Part shown: one piece after another, positions 1 through 6,010 of the stretch | Layout: every line of letters begins with the position of its first letter | Numbering within the stretch: the first letter of the stretch is position 1 | Source: Flavobacteriales bacterium | Lineage (GTDB): Bacteria > Bacteroidota > Bacteroidia > Flavobacteriales_D > Sanyastnellaceae | Assembly (NCBI GenBank): GCA_030728235.1 | Contig: JANRAA010000094.1 | Coordinates: 1 to 6,747, forward strand | Length of the DNA: 6,747 nucleotides | Reading direction: 5' to 3' | Program-made: the position numbers and the translations under genes | The notes under the pieces: generated by a model | What the model was told of the DNA's origin: nothing | What the model saw: only the letters and a program-made list of their open reading frames with translations | The model's database searches: none

Positions 1-763
1 CGGTGTAAATCTGTCGGACAACAGAATATCCGCACCAAAAATTGTCTACCCGTATCTCTACCGACACGTCATAGGTCTTCCCAAAACACAATCCGCCTAA
101 AGTGTTCAAACTAACCAATCCGTTGGCGCCACTTACGGTATACACAAATATATCCCCGTTCGAGATGTCTTCAAACATCCAACGTGTTGCCTGAACCAAG
201 CCGTTGTACGAGGTGTAGTTTGTGCGGAAAATGTTCTGATTGATCTTGTATCCTGGAAGTCCATCGTCGGGCGTATAAACAGGATACCACCCGGTTCGAA
301 CCGATGCAGAGGGTAGGTATTCAGCGCAAAAACTGAATGATCCGGCAGCGCCGTCGCTAGAATGTATCCGCAAATAATAGTCTTGACCGATCGTTAATCC
401 TGAAGCGCGCAATGTTTCTCCTCCAACGCCAGCAACCGCGTCTTGACAGGCCATGCTGGTCATTCCTGTTACAGCAATAACTTCCAATACCATATCGAAG
501 GTAGAAGTGGTTCCCGTTATTCGAACCGCTTGGGTATTCGATGTGAATCGATACCATACGTCGTTTGCATCGGTACCAGCACACACTGCGACACCCGATC
601 CTGAACTCCCTAAACTGCCACTAGCAGTGGTGCATGAAACACTGTTGTAGGTGTTGAAAAAATAGTCGGAGAGAACGATGTTTGCCGCCGTGCTCGGATT
701 TTCCTGTCCTATGGAAAATAGGCTAATAAACATCGTGGTTAGTCCCAAAATGAGCTTTTTCAT
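1..763 (-). CDS. Secreted protein, N-terminal part (probable type IX secretion cargo), cut by the left window edge
   Basis: An open frame runs from an ATG at 763 to the window edge with no stop: 254 complete codons, C-terminus missing. Residues 1-20 form a signal peptide (KK, hydrophobic core, then SIGQ before ENPS), so the product is exported by Sec. Residues about 28-150 resemble the beta-sandwich (pre-peptidase C-terminal-like) domain common in Bacteroidota secreted proteins: the pattern NDVWYRFT (67-74), a Cys near 106, GQDYYLRIHS (126-135) and FSFCAEY (143-149). Residues about 155-254 look like a fibronectin-III-like module, with CFGKTYDVSVEIRV at 226-239. Cysteines at 44, 61, 106, 146, 226 and 244 suit disulfides outside the cytoplasm. 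Such proteins normally end in a type IX sorting domain, which would lie beyond position 1. There is no enzyme motif in the visible part. The 67-bp gap to the polysaccharide genes suggests a separate unit or the edge of the cluster. The exact family is not recognised. Confidence 0.85.
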   Translation of the reverse strand, partial: MKKLILGLTTMFISLFSIGQENPSTAANIVLSDYFFNTYNSVSCTTASGSLGSSGSGVAVCAGTDANDVWYRFTSNTQAVRITGTTSTFDMVLEVIAVTGMTSMACQDAVAGVGGETLRASGLTIGQDYYLRIHSSDGAAGSFSFCAEYLPSASVRTGWYPVYTPDDGLPGYKINQNIFRTNYTSYNGLVQATRWMFEDISNGDIFVYTVSGANGLVSLNTLGGLCFGKTYDVSVEIRVDNFWCGYSVVRQIYT

Positions 764-830
764 TATCTTCAAGAGTTAGTTGGGTTGAGGTTAACAACCT
801 GCGGTGTCTGAAAGTTAATGAAAAATCACT
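764..830. other. Intergenic spacer between polysaccharide operon and secreted-protein gene
   Basis: This is the only gap longer than 10 nt in the window (67 bp). It probably holds the 5' leader, and perhaps the promoter, of the secreted-protein gene. On the minus strand it contains TAACTTTC, one mismatch from the Bacteroidota -7 box TAnnTTTG, but no -33 TTG/TTTG at proper spacing was seen. It also holds a small inverted repeat (788-800). No Shine-Dalgarno sequence precedes the ATG (CTCTTGAAGATA-ATG). Whether transcription ends, starts or continues here cannot be decided from sequence. Confidence 0.4.
788..800. repeat. Short perfect inverted repeat in the spacer
   Basis: AGGTT-AAC-AACCT is a 5-bp perfect stem with a 3-nt loop. 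It lies about 30 nt downstream of the transferase stop and 25 nt upstream of the secreted-protein start. No T-run follows on the minus strand, so it is a poor intrinsic terminator. It could be a minor leader hairpin, an operator half-site pair, or chance. Confidence 0.3.
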
Positions 831-2216
831 TCAACTGAATCCAAGGATGGTTTTTTTGAATTTTGCTGGGTCGAATGGGGCATACACATCTTCTCTGTGA
901 AGCATGGATTGAATTCCTACTTGTGTGTATTTTTCTATGGGGTCTTCGTCAACTTTTAAAGCCAAGGCTATCCCTTCTGAAACCATGTCGGCAGCGTAAT
1001 CTGCACTTTGCGAATACGATTGCAATGATAAATTCAAGACGTCATAGCCCAAAGCGTCGTAAAAGGTGGTGCTGTAAATGCTGATTTGAATCTTGCAAAC
1101 ACTCAAAATGTGGTGTAAACTTGATTCGTTGCCAAAAATCTTCAGTTTTGGATGTTGCCCCAACTGATGGTACTGAGCAGGATTTTTCTCAAATGGATGC
1201 AATTTTACCCAAACTTCCCATTCGGGATGCTGCGGCAGAATGTTGTCAAGAAGAAATTGCATGTAGGGCACGTAATATTCTCCCATGTTTTTCTGAGCGC
1301 CAATAAAAACGATGTTTTGCTTGTCGCCGAAAATCTCTTTTGTCTGAGAATAGCTATAATCACCGGTAATAATGACGTCCTCCGCCTTGTGCTCGCTGCC
1401 GTCAAGAAGCATCGATTTCCAATACGCGCCAAAAACGAAAACTTTGTCTGGGAAAAGGGCTTTTTCTGCCCAGCCGCTGAGGTGTTGCCCGTAGACATAA
1501 TATAGGTCTTTACGAGAAATCAATCCGTGCTGCAACTCAACGAACTTTATTCCTCTTTGTTTGGTTGCAGCAATCAGCCCTTCTTTGTGATAGTGCGACT
1601 CGCTGAAAACAATCTTAACATGTGAGCTACTTAGTAATTGGTAATAACGATGGTAGTCTTCGAAGAATATATGAAAGGCGCTGGAGATGTAATGCAATTC
1701 ACTCTCAGAAAAGCGTTTTGAAGCTGCAATTTTTCGATAAACATTGTTTATGTCGCGCAAAATGGCAACCTCTTGCTGAGCTAGTGCTCTGTTGCTGAGT
1801 TGCTGTAATTCTGAAAGGTGTACGTCGTATTCTTCGAGTTCAGACTGCTCCCGGTTCTCAACTATGCTGTATTCCGATTTATCGAACAATGATTTGAGAT
1901 GATGAAAAAAAACAGAGACGTACTTTCCTTCTTCATCTACTGAAGCTCTGCCTCCTTCTATTATGACGTACGATTTCAGCTTGGGTGTAGGGATTTTTTT
2001 ACGAATTATCCCCTTCAGCGCATACAATACACGCTGTTCGAACATTGACTTGCCTATGCGATTGGAAATCAATTTATTGGTTGCTTCTGAATGGGAATAT
2101 ACTAGGGCGTGTTGAACAACCTTGTAGTAGTTGAATTCGCTCCCCTGGGTGAGCTCTGGGTTATTCAGTTTTCCTTCTACAAAGGAATTCAAAGTGGTGA
2201 AAAGCTCATTAGCCAT
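831..2216 (-). CDS. GT-B-like surface-polysaccharide transferase (LQHG/KLHP family), candidate nonulosonic acid transferase
   Basis: This 461-residue protein has no signal peptide or membrane segment, so it should act in the cytoplasm or at the inner face of the membrane. The C-terminal half has the signature of GT-B-fold capsule and teichoic-type transferases: KIVFSESHYH (201-210), ELQHGLIS (227-234), VIITGDYSYS (281-290), VWVKLHPFEKN (335-345) and SIYSTTFYDALG (379-390). The KLHP and downstream S/T motifs recall the HP and S/T motifs of bacterial sialyltransferases, but also the CDP-glycerol glycerophosphotransferase and Capsule_synth families. The N-terminal 190 residues are not recognised. 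Placement next to neuB and a flippase suggests that it adds a nonulosonic acid or another residue to the lipid-linked glycan. That acceptor and donor assignment is inference. The ATG at 2216 overlaps the flippase stop by 8 nt (ATGGCTAA), indicating translational coupling, and no Shine-Dalgarno is visible. The gene ends in TGA at 831-833, and its length suggests it is intact. Confidence 0.8.
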   Translation of the reverse strand: MANELFTTLNSFVEGKLNNPELTQGSEFNYYKVVQHALVYSHSEATNKLISNRIGKSMFEQRVLYALKGIIRKKIPTPKLKSYVIIEGGRASVDEEGKYVSVFFHHLKSLFDKSEYSIVENREQSELEEYDVHLSELQQLSNRALAQQEVAILRDINNVYRKIAASKRFSESELHYISSAFHIFFEDYHRYYQLLSSSHVKIVFSESHYHKEGLIAATKQRGIKFVELQHGLISRKDLYYVYGQHLSGWAEKALFPDKVFVFGAYWKSMLLDGSEHKAEDVIITGDYSYSQTKEIFGDKQNIVFIGAQKNMGEYYVPYMQFLLDNILPQHPEWEVWVKLHPFEKNPAQYHQLGQHPKLKIFGNESSLHHILSVCKIQISIYSTTFYDALGYDVLNLSLQSYSQSADYAADMVSEGIALALKVDEDPIEKYTQVGIQSMLHREDVYAPFDPAKFKKTILGFS

Positions 2217-3672
2217 GGTGCTTCACGTGATTGAGGTTTGAAATGAACGCTTTTCCGTATTTGTAGTAGAAGATAACAATTCCCATCAGCAATGTCGCGG
2301 TTAAAAGTGCTTTCGATATGATCGCAAACTCAACAATCCACCAAGCAGCTGCGCTAACAAGAAATACGACGAGCAACATTACAATGGGGTAGTACTTCAG
2401 GGTGATGTACTTTCGAAAGTCTTTGAAAAAATGCCCTGAAAATCCTTGGTACATATATGCCAAAAAGGTCGCGAATATGGCTGCTTGAACGCCGTAAAAT
2501 GGAATAAATATGATGTTGAGAACAACGTTCAAAATGCCTGCTGCAAGTGATATTTTTAAAAGGCCTAGAGATCGCTCATTGAATATTGCTCTGTCTACCG
2601 CTGCTACATACATGGGGCGATACGTAAAAGCCATGAATAGAAAAATCGAATACTTATACGCGTCTTGCAACTGATCGGTATTCTGAATGTACATGAGATA
2701 AAAAATCTCTTTCGACCAAATGGAAAGCAAGAAGGCCATGGCAAGCACAATCGCAAACCAAACAAACGTCATTTGTCTGACAATGTGGTTGGCCTTGAGG
2801 TCATTTCGCGCGAACATGTCGAAATAAATGGGCGATACTACACTGTTTATTTGTCCGTTCAGATTGTCGAAATACCCCGCAAATCCATACGCTACGTTGT
2901 AAAGTCCTATCTCTCCACTCTGCACGTCAACAGCGGTTTTATACTGGTCCAAAATCAATCGGTCAGCGGTGTTCAATAAGTAACTGCTGTAGTTGTGGGG
3001 TATGGTGGGCAAGCCGAATCGTATACAAGATTTGAGATATGATCGATCAGGGTTTTTTGCGGGTAACAATTGTTCAACCACCCGCAGCTTGTACCTGAAA
3101 TACATGCCCTGAAATACGTTGCCTATAAACAAGGAAATGAACCAACCGAAGTAGTGAAGCTCGAGTATATAAACGGTTGTGAAGGTGGATATAACTGTTA
3201 TTATACCGCTTAGAAGTGTTATTTTATGTACCTCAGAATGGCGGTGGTTGAACTGATAATAACGCATCCCCAATGTTTTATACAACTCTAAGAACATGGA
3301 GGGGGTGACATACAAAAAGAGAACGGCGAAAAGCCGACTGGGTGGTAAATCGTCTTTGAAGAAAATGTAAATAACCGATGCAAGGACAGCGGTGTACAAA
3401 ATGCGATATCGAATCAAGAAAAACATTAAATCGCCATAGCGTGATTTAAAATTTTCGCGATCCTTGAAAAACGCATTCTGAAAAGAAGGAATCAATCCGA
3501 AATTGCTAAAAACACTTATGACTCCTCCGTATGCGAGCACTGTTCCGAATATGTAATAATCTTCTTTGTTTAGAAATTTGCTAATAATCGGAAGTAAAAT
3601 CAAATTCGCGAACATGGGGATCTGGTTCGCTATCGTATAAAGGGCCGCATTTTTAAAAATGAATTTTAGCAT
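2209..3672 (-). CDS. Wzx-like polysaccharide/O-antigen flippase (MOP superfamily)
   Basis: This 487-residue multi-pass inner-membrane protein has the usual length and layout of Wzx/polysaccharide biosynthesis flippases, which move undecaprenyl-PP-linked glycan units to the periplasmic face. The N-terminal MLKFIFKNAALYTIAN followed by FANLILLPIISKFLNKEDY is typical of the family. So are FGLPTIPHNYSSYLLNTADR (219-238) and IGLYNVAYGF (255-264), at the start of the second half. Hydrophobic segments are visible at about 8-33, 41-62, 88-105, 112-130, 151-170, 174-190, 303-318, 341-358, 371-391, 395-408, 428-450 and 454-470. I chose the ATG at 3672, 2 nt after the stop of the upstream gene. The frame stays open to a TTG at 3699, but that would overlap the upstream gene and add nine polar residues (MSRKRTHLS) before the family-typical start. 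AAAAAGGA lies 11 nt upstream, a weak ribosome-binding candidate. The specific glycan cannot be told from sequence. Confidence 0.92.
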   Translation of the reverse strand: MLKFIFKNAALYTIANQIPMFANLILLPIISKFLNKEDYYIFGTVLAYGGVISVFSNFGLIPSFQNAFFKDRENFKSRYGDLMFFLIRYRILYTAVLASVIYIFFKDDLPPSRLFAVLFLYVTPSMFLELYKTLGMRYYQFNHRHSEVHKITLLSGIITVISTFTTVYILELHYFGWFISLFIGNVFQGMYFRYKLRVVEQLLPAKNPDRSYLKSCIRFGLPTIPHNYSSYLLNTADRLILDQYKTAVDVQSGEIGLYNVAYGFAGYFDNLNGQINSVVSPIYFDMFARNDLKANHIVRQMTFVWFAIVLAMAFLLSIWSKEIFYLMYIQNTDQLQDAYKYSIFLFMAFTYRPMYVAAVDRAIFNERSLGLLKISLAAGILNVVLNIIFIPFYGVQAAIFATFLAYMYQGFSGHFFKDFRKYITLKYYPIVMLLVVFLVSAAAWWIVEFAIISKALLTATLLMGIVIFYYKYGKAFISNLNHVKHHG

Positions 3673-3674
3673 AC

Positions 3675-4961
3675 TCAAATGAGTCCTTTTTCTCGACAAA
3701 GTTGAATGATGTCTGCGAAGGCGAAAATCGATCGGTCTCGCAACTCAGCTATGCCTATCATATCGTGCTCGCCATCTGCGTAAGTTAAAAAATGCATGAG
3801 GTTATGAACTGATTCTCTCTGAAAATCTGGATTAATACTCGATGGATACATGCCGCGCTTTCCGAGCTGTGGCTCACAGTATGGAATTGTGTTGCGATAC
3901 TTTTCGTTCAGCTCCAATGCCAAAACAAATTGGGTGTAAACGGCTACGCTGCGATCCAAATGAGGAAACGATATGAATTCTTTGTTGTCGAGGGAGGTGT
4001 GGTACTCCGAAAAGCGCTGGTACATGGTGCGCATCAACGATCCAACTGGCAAATTAAAGCCAGGTGAACAATATTGTCGCTCATCACTGCCCCCTACACT
4101 GAATGGTATAATCTCGAAGGGCTCTTCTTGGTGTTTTAATACGTGCTTGGCTATCCTATCTGCTGTCGAATCTTTCCATTTCGACTCCTTATAGGTAAAA
4201 CCGCCACGGTCGCCAATGCAGGTAACGACATAACCGGCTACTAGCTTTTCTTTGAGGTGCTGTCCTATCCGGTTGAGATATGCGATAACCCCTATTGTCT
4301 CTGGGGCAAACACGAAACGATAGGTGAACTTGCGATTTTTTATCTTGGCGATTTCGCGATACAAAAAGGCCTGCACCAAAGGTCCACTCAACTCGTTATT
4401 TGCCATGCTTGGATGACAAACATAAGTTGAGAAAAGGACTTCTTCGTCGCTGCTACCGGGTAAAACAGCTTCTCCGTAATCCAAAAAACCATCGGTGAGA
4501 TCACTGTCTATAAAAACACGATAGGTTCCCTCCGTAGGCAGTGTCTTAAACTCGTTGTGCGATAAACAAAATCCCCAGGTCTCGTTGTAATATGAGGTCA
4601 CATAAGGTATGGCGTCAGGTTGGTCGGGGAGGGTGCGTATGCGACCTACCAAATCAGCGTAATCAATCTCGGCGTCAACCGGGGTCGAATAACTGATGAC
4701 ATGCAGATTGTTTTTACTGATATCTGCAATTCTACGTCCGTCAGGGGTTTCTATATACGCTGCGCGGATGTTCCATTCTTTGGGTATCGTCCAATCAAAT
4801 ACCTGACTGCCACTTTTCACGCGGTGCATTTCCATCGGTACCAATTCCGAAAGAATCTGCAAGCTGTCGCGCACGCCCTGACCGGTGAGACTTCTGCAAA
4901 TAGGCCACAAGCGGTCAAAATAGTCTTCTATTTCTTTTGCCCGTTGCTCATTGTAGGTCAT
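3675..4961 (-). CDS. DUF4910/DUF2172-type aminopeptidase-like zinc-hydrolase homologue
   Basis: This 428-residue protein has no signal peptide and so is cytoplasmic. It matches the aminopeptidase-like family (DUF2172 region inside DUF4910), related to M28 zinc peptidases. From the ATG at 4961, the motifs are an N-terminal DYFDRLWPICRSLTGQGVR (13-31), STYVCHPSMANNELSG (178-193; H183 and N188/E190 as candidate metal residues), FAPETIG (218-224; E221), GGSDERQYCSPG (290-301; D293) and EYHTSLDN (319-326; H321). This H/N-E/E/D/H order parallels the M28 metal site, so it is probably catalytic. The last 70 residues or so match the family's winged-helix-like tail. Members recur in surface-glycan loci, but the substrate is unknown: peptide, amino-acyl-sugar or amide are all possible. 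The frame remains open up to a TTG at 5012, but the ATG at 4961 is preferred because the family's N-terminus begins there. It overlaps neuB by 14 nt, and the flippase start follows the TGA by 2 nt. Confidence 0.88.
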   Translation of the reverse strand: MTYNEQRAKEIEDYFDRLWPICRSLTGQGVRDSLQILSELVPMEMHRVKSGSQVFDWTIPKEWNIRAAYIETPDGRRIADISKNNLHVISYSTPVDAEIDYADLVGRIRTLPDQPDAIPYVTSYYNETWGFCLSHNEFKTLPTEGTYRVFIDSDLTDGFLDYGEAVLPGSSDEEVLFSTYVCHPSMANNELSGPLVQAFLYREIAKIKNRKFTYRFVFAPETIGVIAYLNRIGQHLKEKLVAGYVVTCIGDRGGFTYKESKWKDSTADRIAKHVLKHQEEPFEIIPFSVGGSDERQYCSPGFNLPVGSLMRTMYQRFSEYHTSLDNKEFISFPHLDRSVAVYTQFVLALELNEKYRNTIPYCEPQLGKRGMYPSSINPDFQRESVHNLMHFLTYADGEHDMIGIAELRDRSIFAFADIIQLCREKGLI

Positions 4962-6000
4962 TCCACTGCAGTATTTCGTCTTCGTTGATGTCGCGTGCTG
5001 CTGTTTTGCCAAGCACTTCGTTGTAATGTCTCGGACTGATTCCTTTCGCCGGTCGTTTCCACGTCAGATCCGCGGCTTCAATTGTCTTTCCTGCAGGAAT
5101 TTCTTTGTTGGCTACCAAACTCCGACGAGCGTTTTGACGGGCCTTCTCTTCTCCAGGCAATGCTGTTAAATTGAAACTTCCCAAAAGCTCAAAGGTGCGG
5201 TCCATGATGGCGTTGAAATGCTTCATGTCTTCTTTGTCCATGGCGTGGTAGTGGTCGTTCCCCGGCAATGTCTTATCATGGCTGAAGTGCTTTTCAATCA
5301 CAGCAGCACCCAATAAGGTTGCCATTTTCATCACTTCCATGTCTTTCGGAAGGGTGTGATCACTATATCCCGGCACGTGGTCAGGAAAATGACGAATCAA
5401 CGACTTTATCATGCCCAAATGCGCATTCGGATCTTGCGTCGGATAGTTGAGAACACAGTGCATCAAACACAGTTTGTTGCCGTGCTTTTCAATGGTCTCA
5501 ACTGCTTGCTGAACTTCCCACAAATACGACGCTCCTGTAGAAAGAATAATCGGCTTGCCAAACCCGCACATGATATCAATGAAGGGCAGGTTGGTGATGT
5601 CTGATGAGGATATCTTAAATACCGACATCATGTCATTCAAAAAATGAGCAGACTCAACATCAAACGGTGTACTCATGAATTCAATCCCCGCCGTTTCGCA
5701 ATAGCGAGCCAAGGTCTCGTATTCGTTCTTCCAAAATGAGTCGTATTTTTTAAACAGCTCAAACTGCGATTGGGTAGGCTCTTTGGTGATGTCCCAGTAG
5801 TACGGACTGTCTTTACTCGCGATGGTCTCAGCTTTGTAGGTCTGAAACTTAATGGCATGAGCACCTCCTTCAGCAGCTTCGTCAATCAGTCGTTTGGCCA
5901 ATTCCATCGACCCTTCGTGATTTACACCTGCTTCGGCAATGATGTATGGTCGTGTCAAAACACGCGGATCATACTGATCCAAAAATGTAGTTAGTTTCAT
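4948..6000 (-). CDS. neuB: NeuB-family nonulosonic (sialic-type) acid synthase
   Basis: This 350-residue cytoplasmic enzyme is full length for NeuB/LegI/PseI. It should condense phosphoenolpyruvate with an N-acylated six-carbon amino sugar (ManNAc or a 2,4-diacetamido-trideoxyhexose) to give a 9-carbon 2-keto acid. The TIM-barrel domain shows IIAEAGVNHEGS (20-31), AIKFQTYKAE (49-58), EFMSTPFD (107-114), FKISSSDITN (128-137), ILSTGAS (152-158), MHCVLNYPT (180-188), GYSDHTL (211-217) and AAVIEKHFSHDKTLPGNDH (232-250). A C-terminal SAF (antifreeze-like) domain spans about 290-350, with ARRSLVANKEIPAGKTI (291-307) and the substrate-contacting arginine region. The more usual PG-DHxxSL run is here PGNDHYHAMD (246-255). 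The sequence does not settle whether the product is Neu5Ac, legionaminic or pseudaminic acid. The PtmA-like neighbour leans weakly to legionaminic. The ATG at 6000 is 10 nt after the dehydrogenase stop with no Shine-Dalgarno. Confidence 0.95.
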   Translation of the reverse strand: MKLTTFLDQYDPRVLTRPYIIAEAGVNHEGSMELAKRLIDEAAEGGAHAIKFQTYKAETIASKDSPYYWDITKEPTQSQFELFKKYDSFWKNEYETLARYCETAGIEFMSTPFDVESAHFLNDMMSVFKISSSDITNLPFIDIMCGFGKPIILSTGASYLWEVQQAVETIEKHGNKLCLMHCVLNYPTQDPNAHLGMIKSLIRHFPDHVPGYSDHTLPKDMEVMKMATLLGAAVIEKHFSHDKTLPGNDHYHAMDKEDMKHFNAIMDRTFELLGSFNLTALPGEEKARQNARRSLVANKEIPAGKTIEAADLTWKRPAKGISPRHYNEVLGKTAARDINEDEILQWNDLQ

Positions 6001-6010
6001 AGTTCTGGTC

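Noticed and set aside
357..584. 75-codon minus-strand frame inside the secreted-protein gene
   Set aside because: It is in a different frame from the signal-peptide-bearing frame 1-763, and its Arg/Cys-rich composition resembles no protein family.
788..800. Inverted repeat as an intrinsic terminator of the polysaccharide operon
   Set aside because: The stem is only 5 bp with few GC pairs and no following T-run on the minus strand, so I list it only as a weak repeat.
1152..1505. Plus-strand open frame of 117 codons antisense to the transferase
   Set aside because: It lies wholly opposite a well-supported gene, shows no recognisable domain and is best explained as a shadow of that gene's codon use.
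3673..3699. Nine-residue N-terminal extension of the flippase from a TTG at 3699
   Set aside because: The extra residues are polar and charged and overlap the upstream gene. The ATG at 3672 gives the family-typical N-terminus and sits right after the upstream stop.
4620..4988. Plus-strand open frame of 122 codons antisense to the aminopeptidase-like gene
   Set aside because: It is fully contained opposite a gene with intact family motifs, and its own translation shows no coherent hydrophobic or catalytic pattern.
4962..5012. Seventeen-residue extension of the aminopeptidase-like protein from a TTG at 5012
   Set aside because: It would deepen the overlap with neuB to 65 nt and adds a low-quality sequence before the recognisable family start. 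The ATG at 4961 is better.
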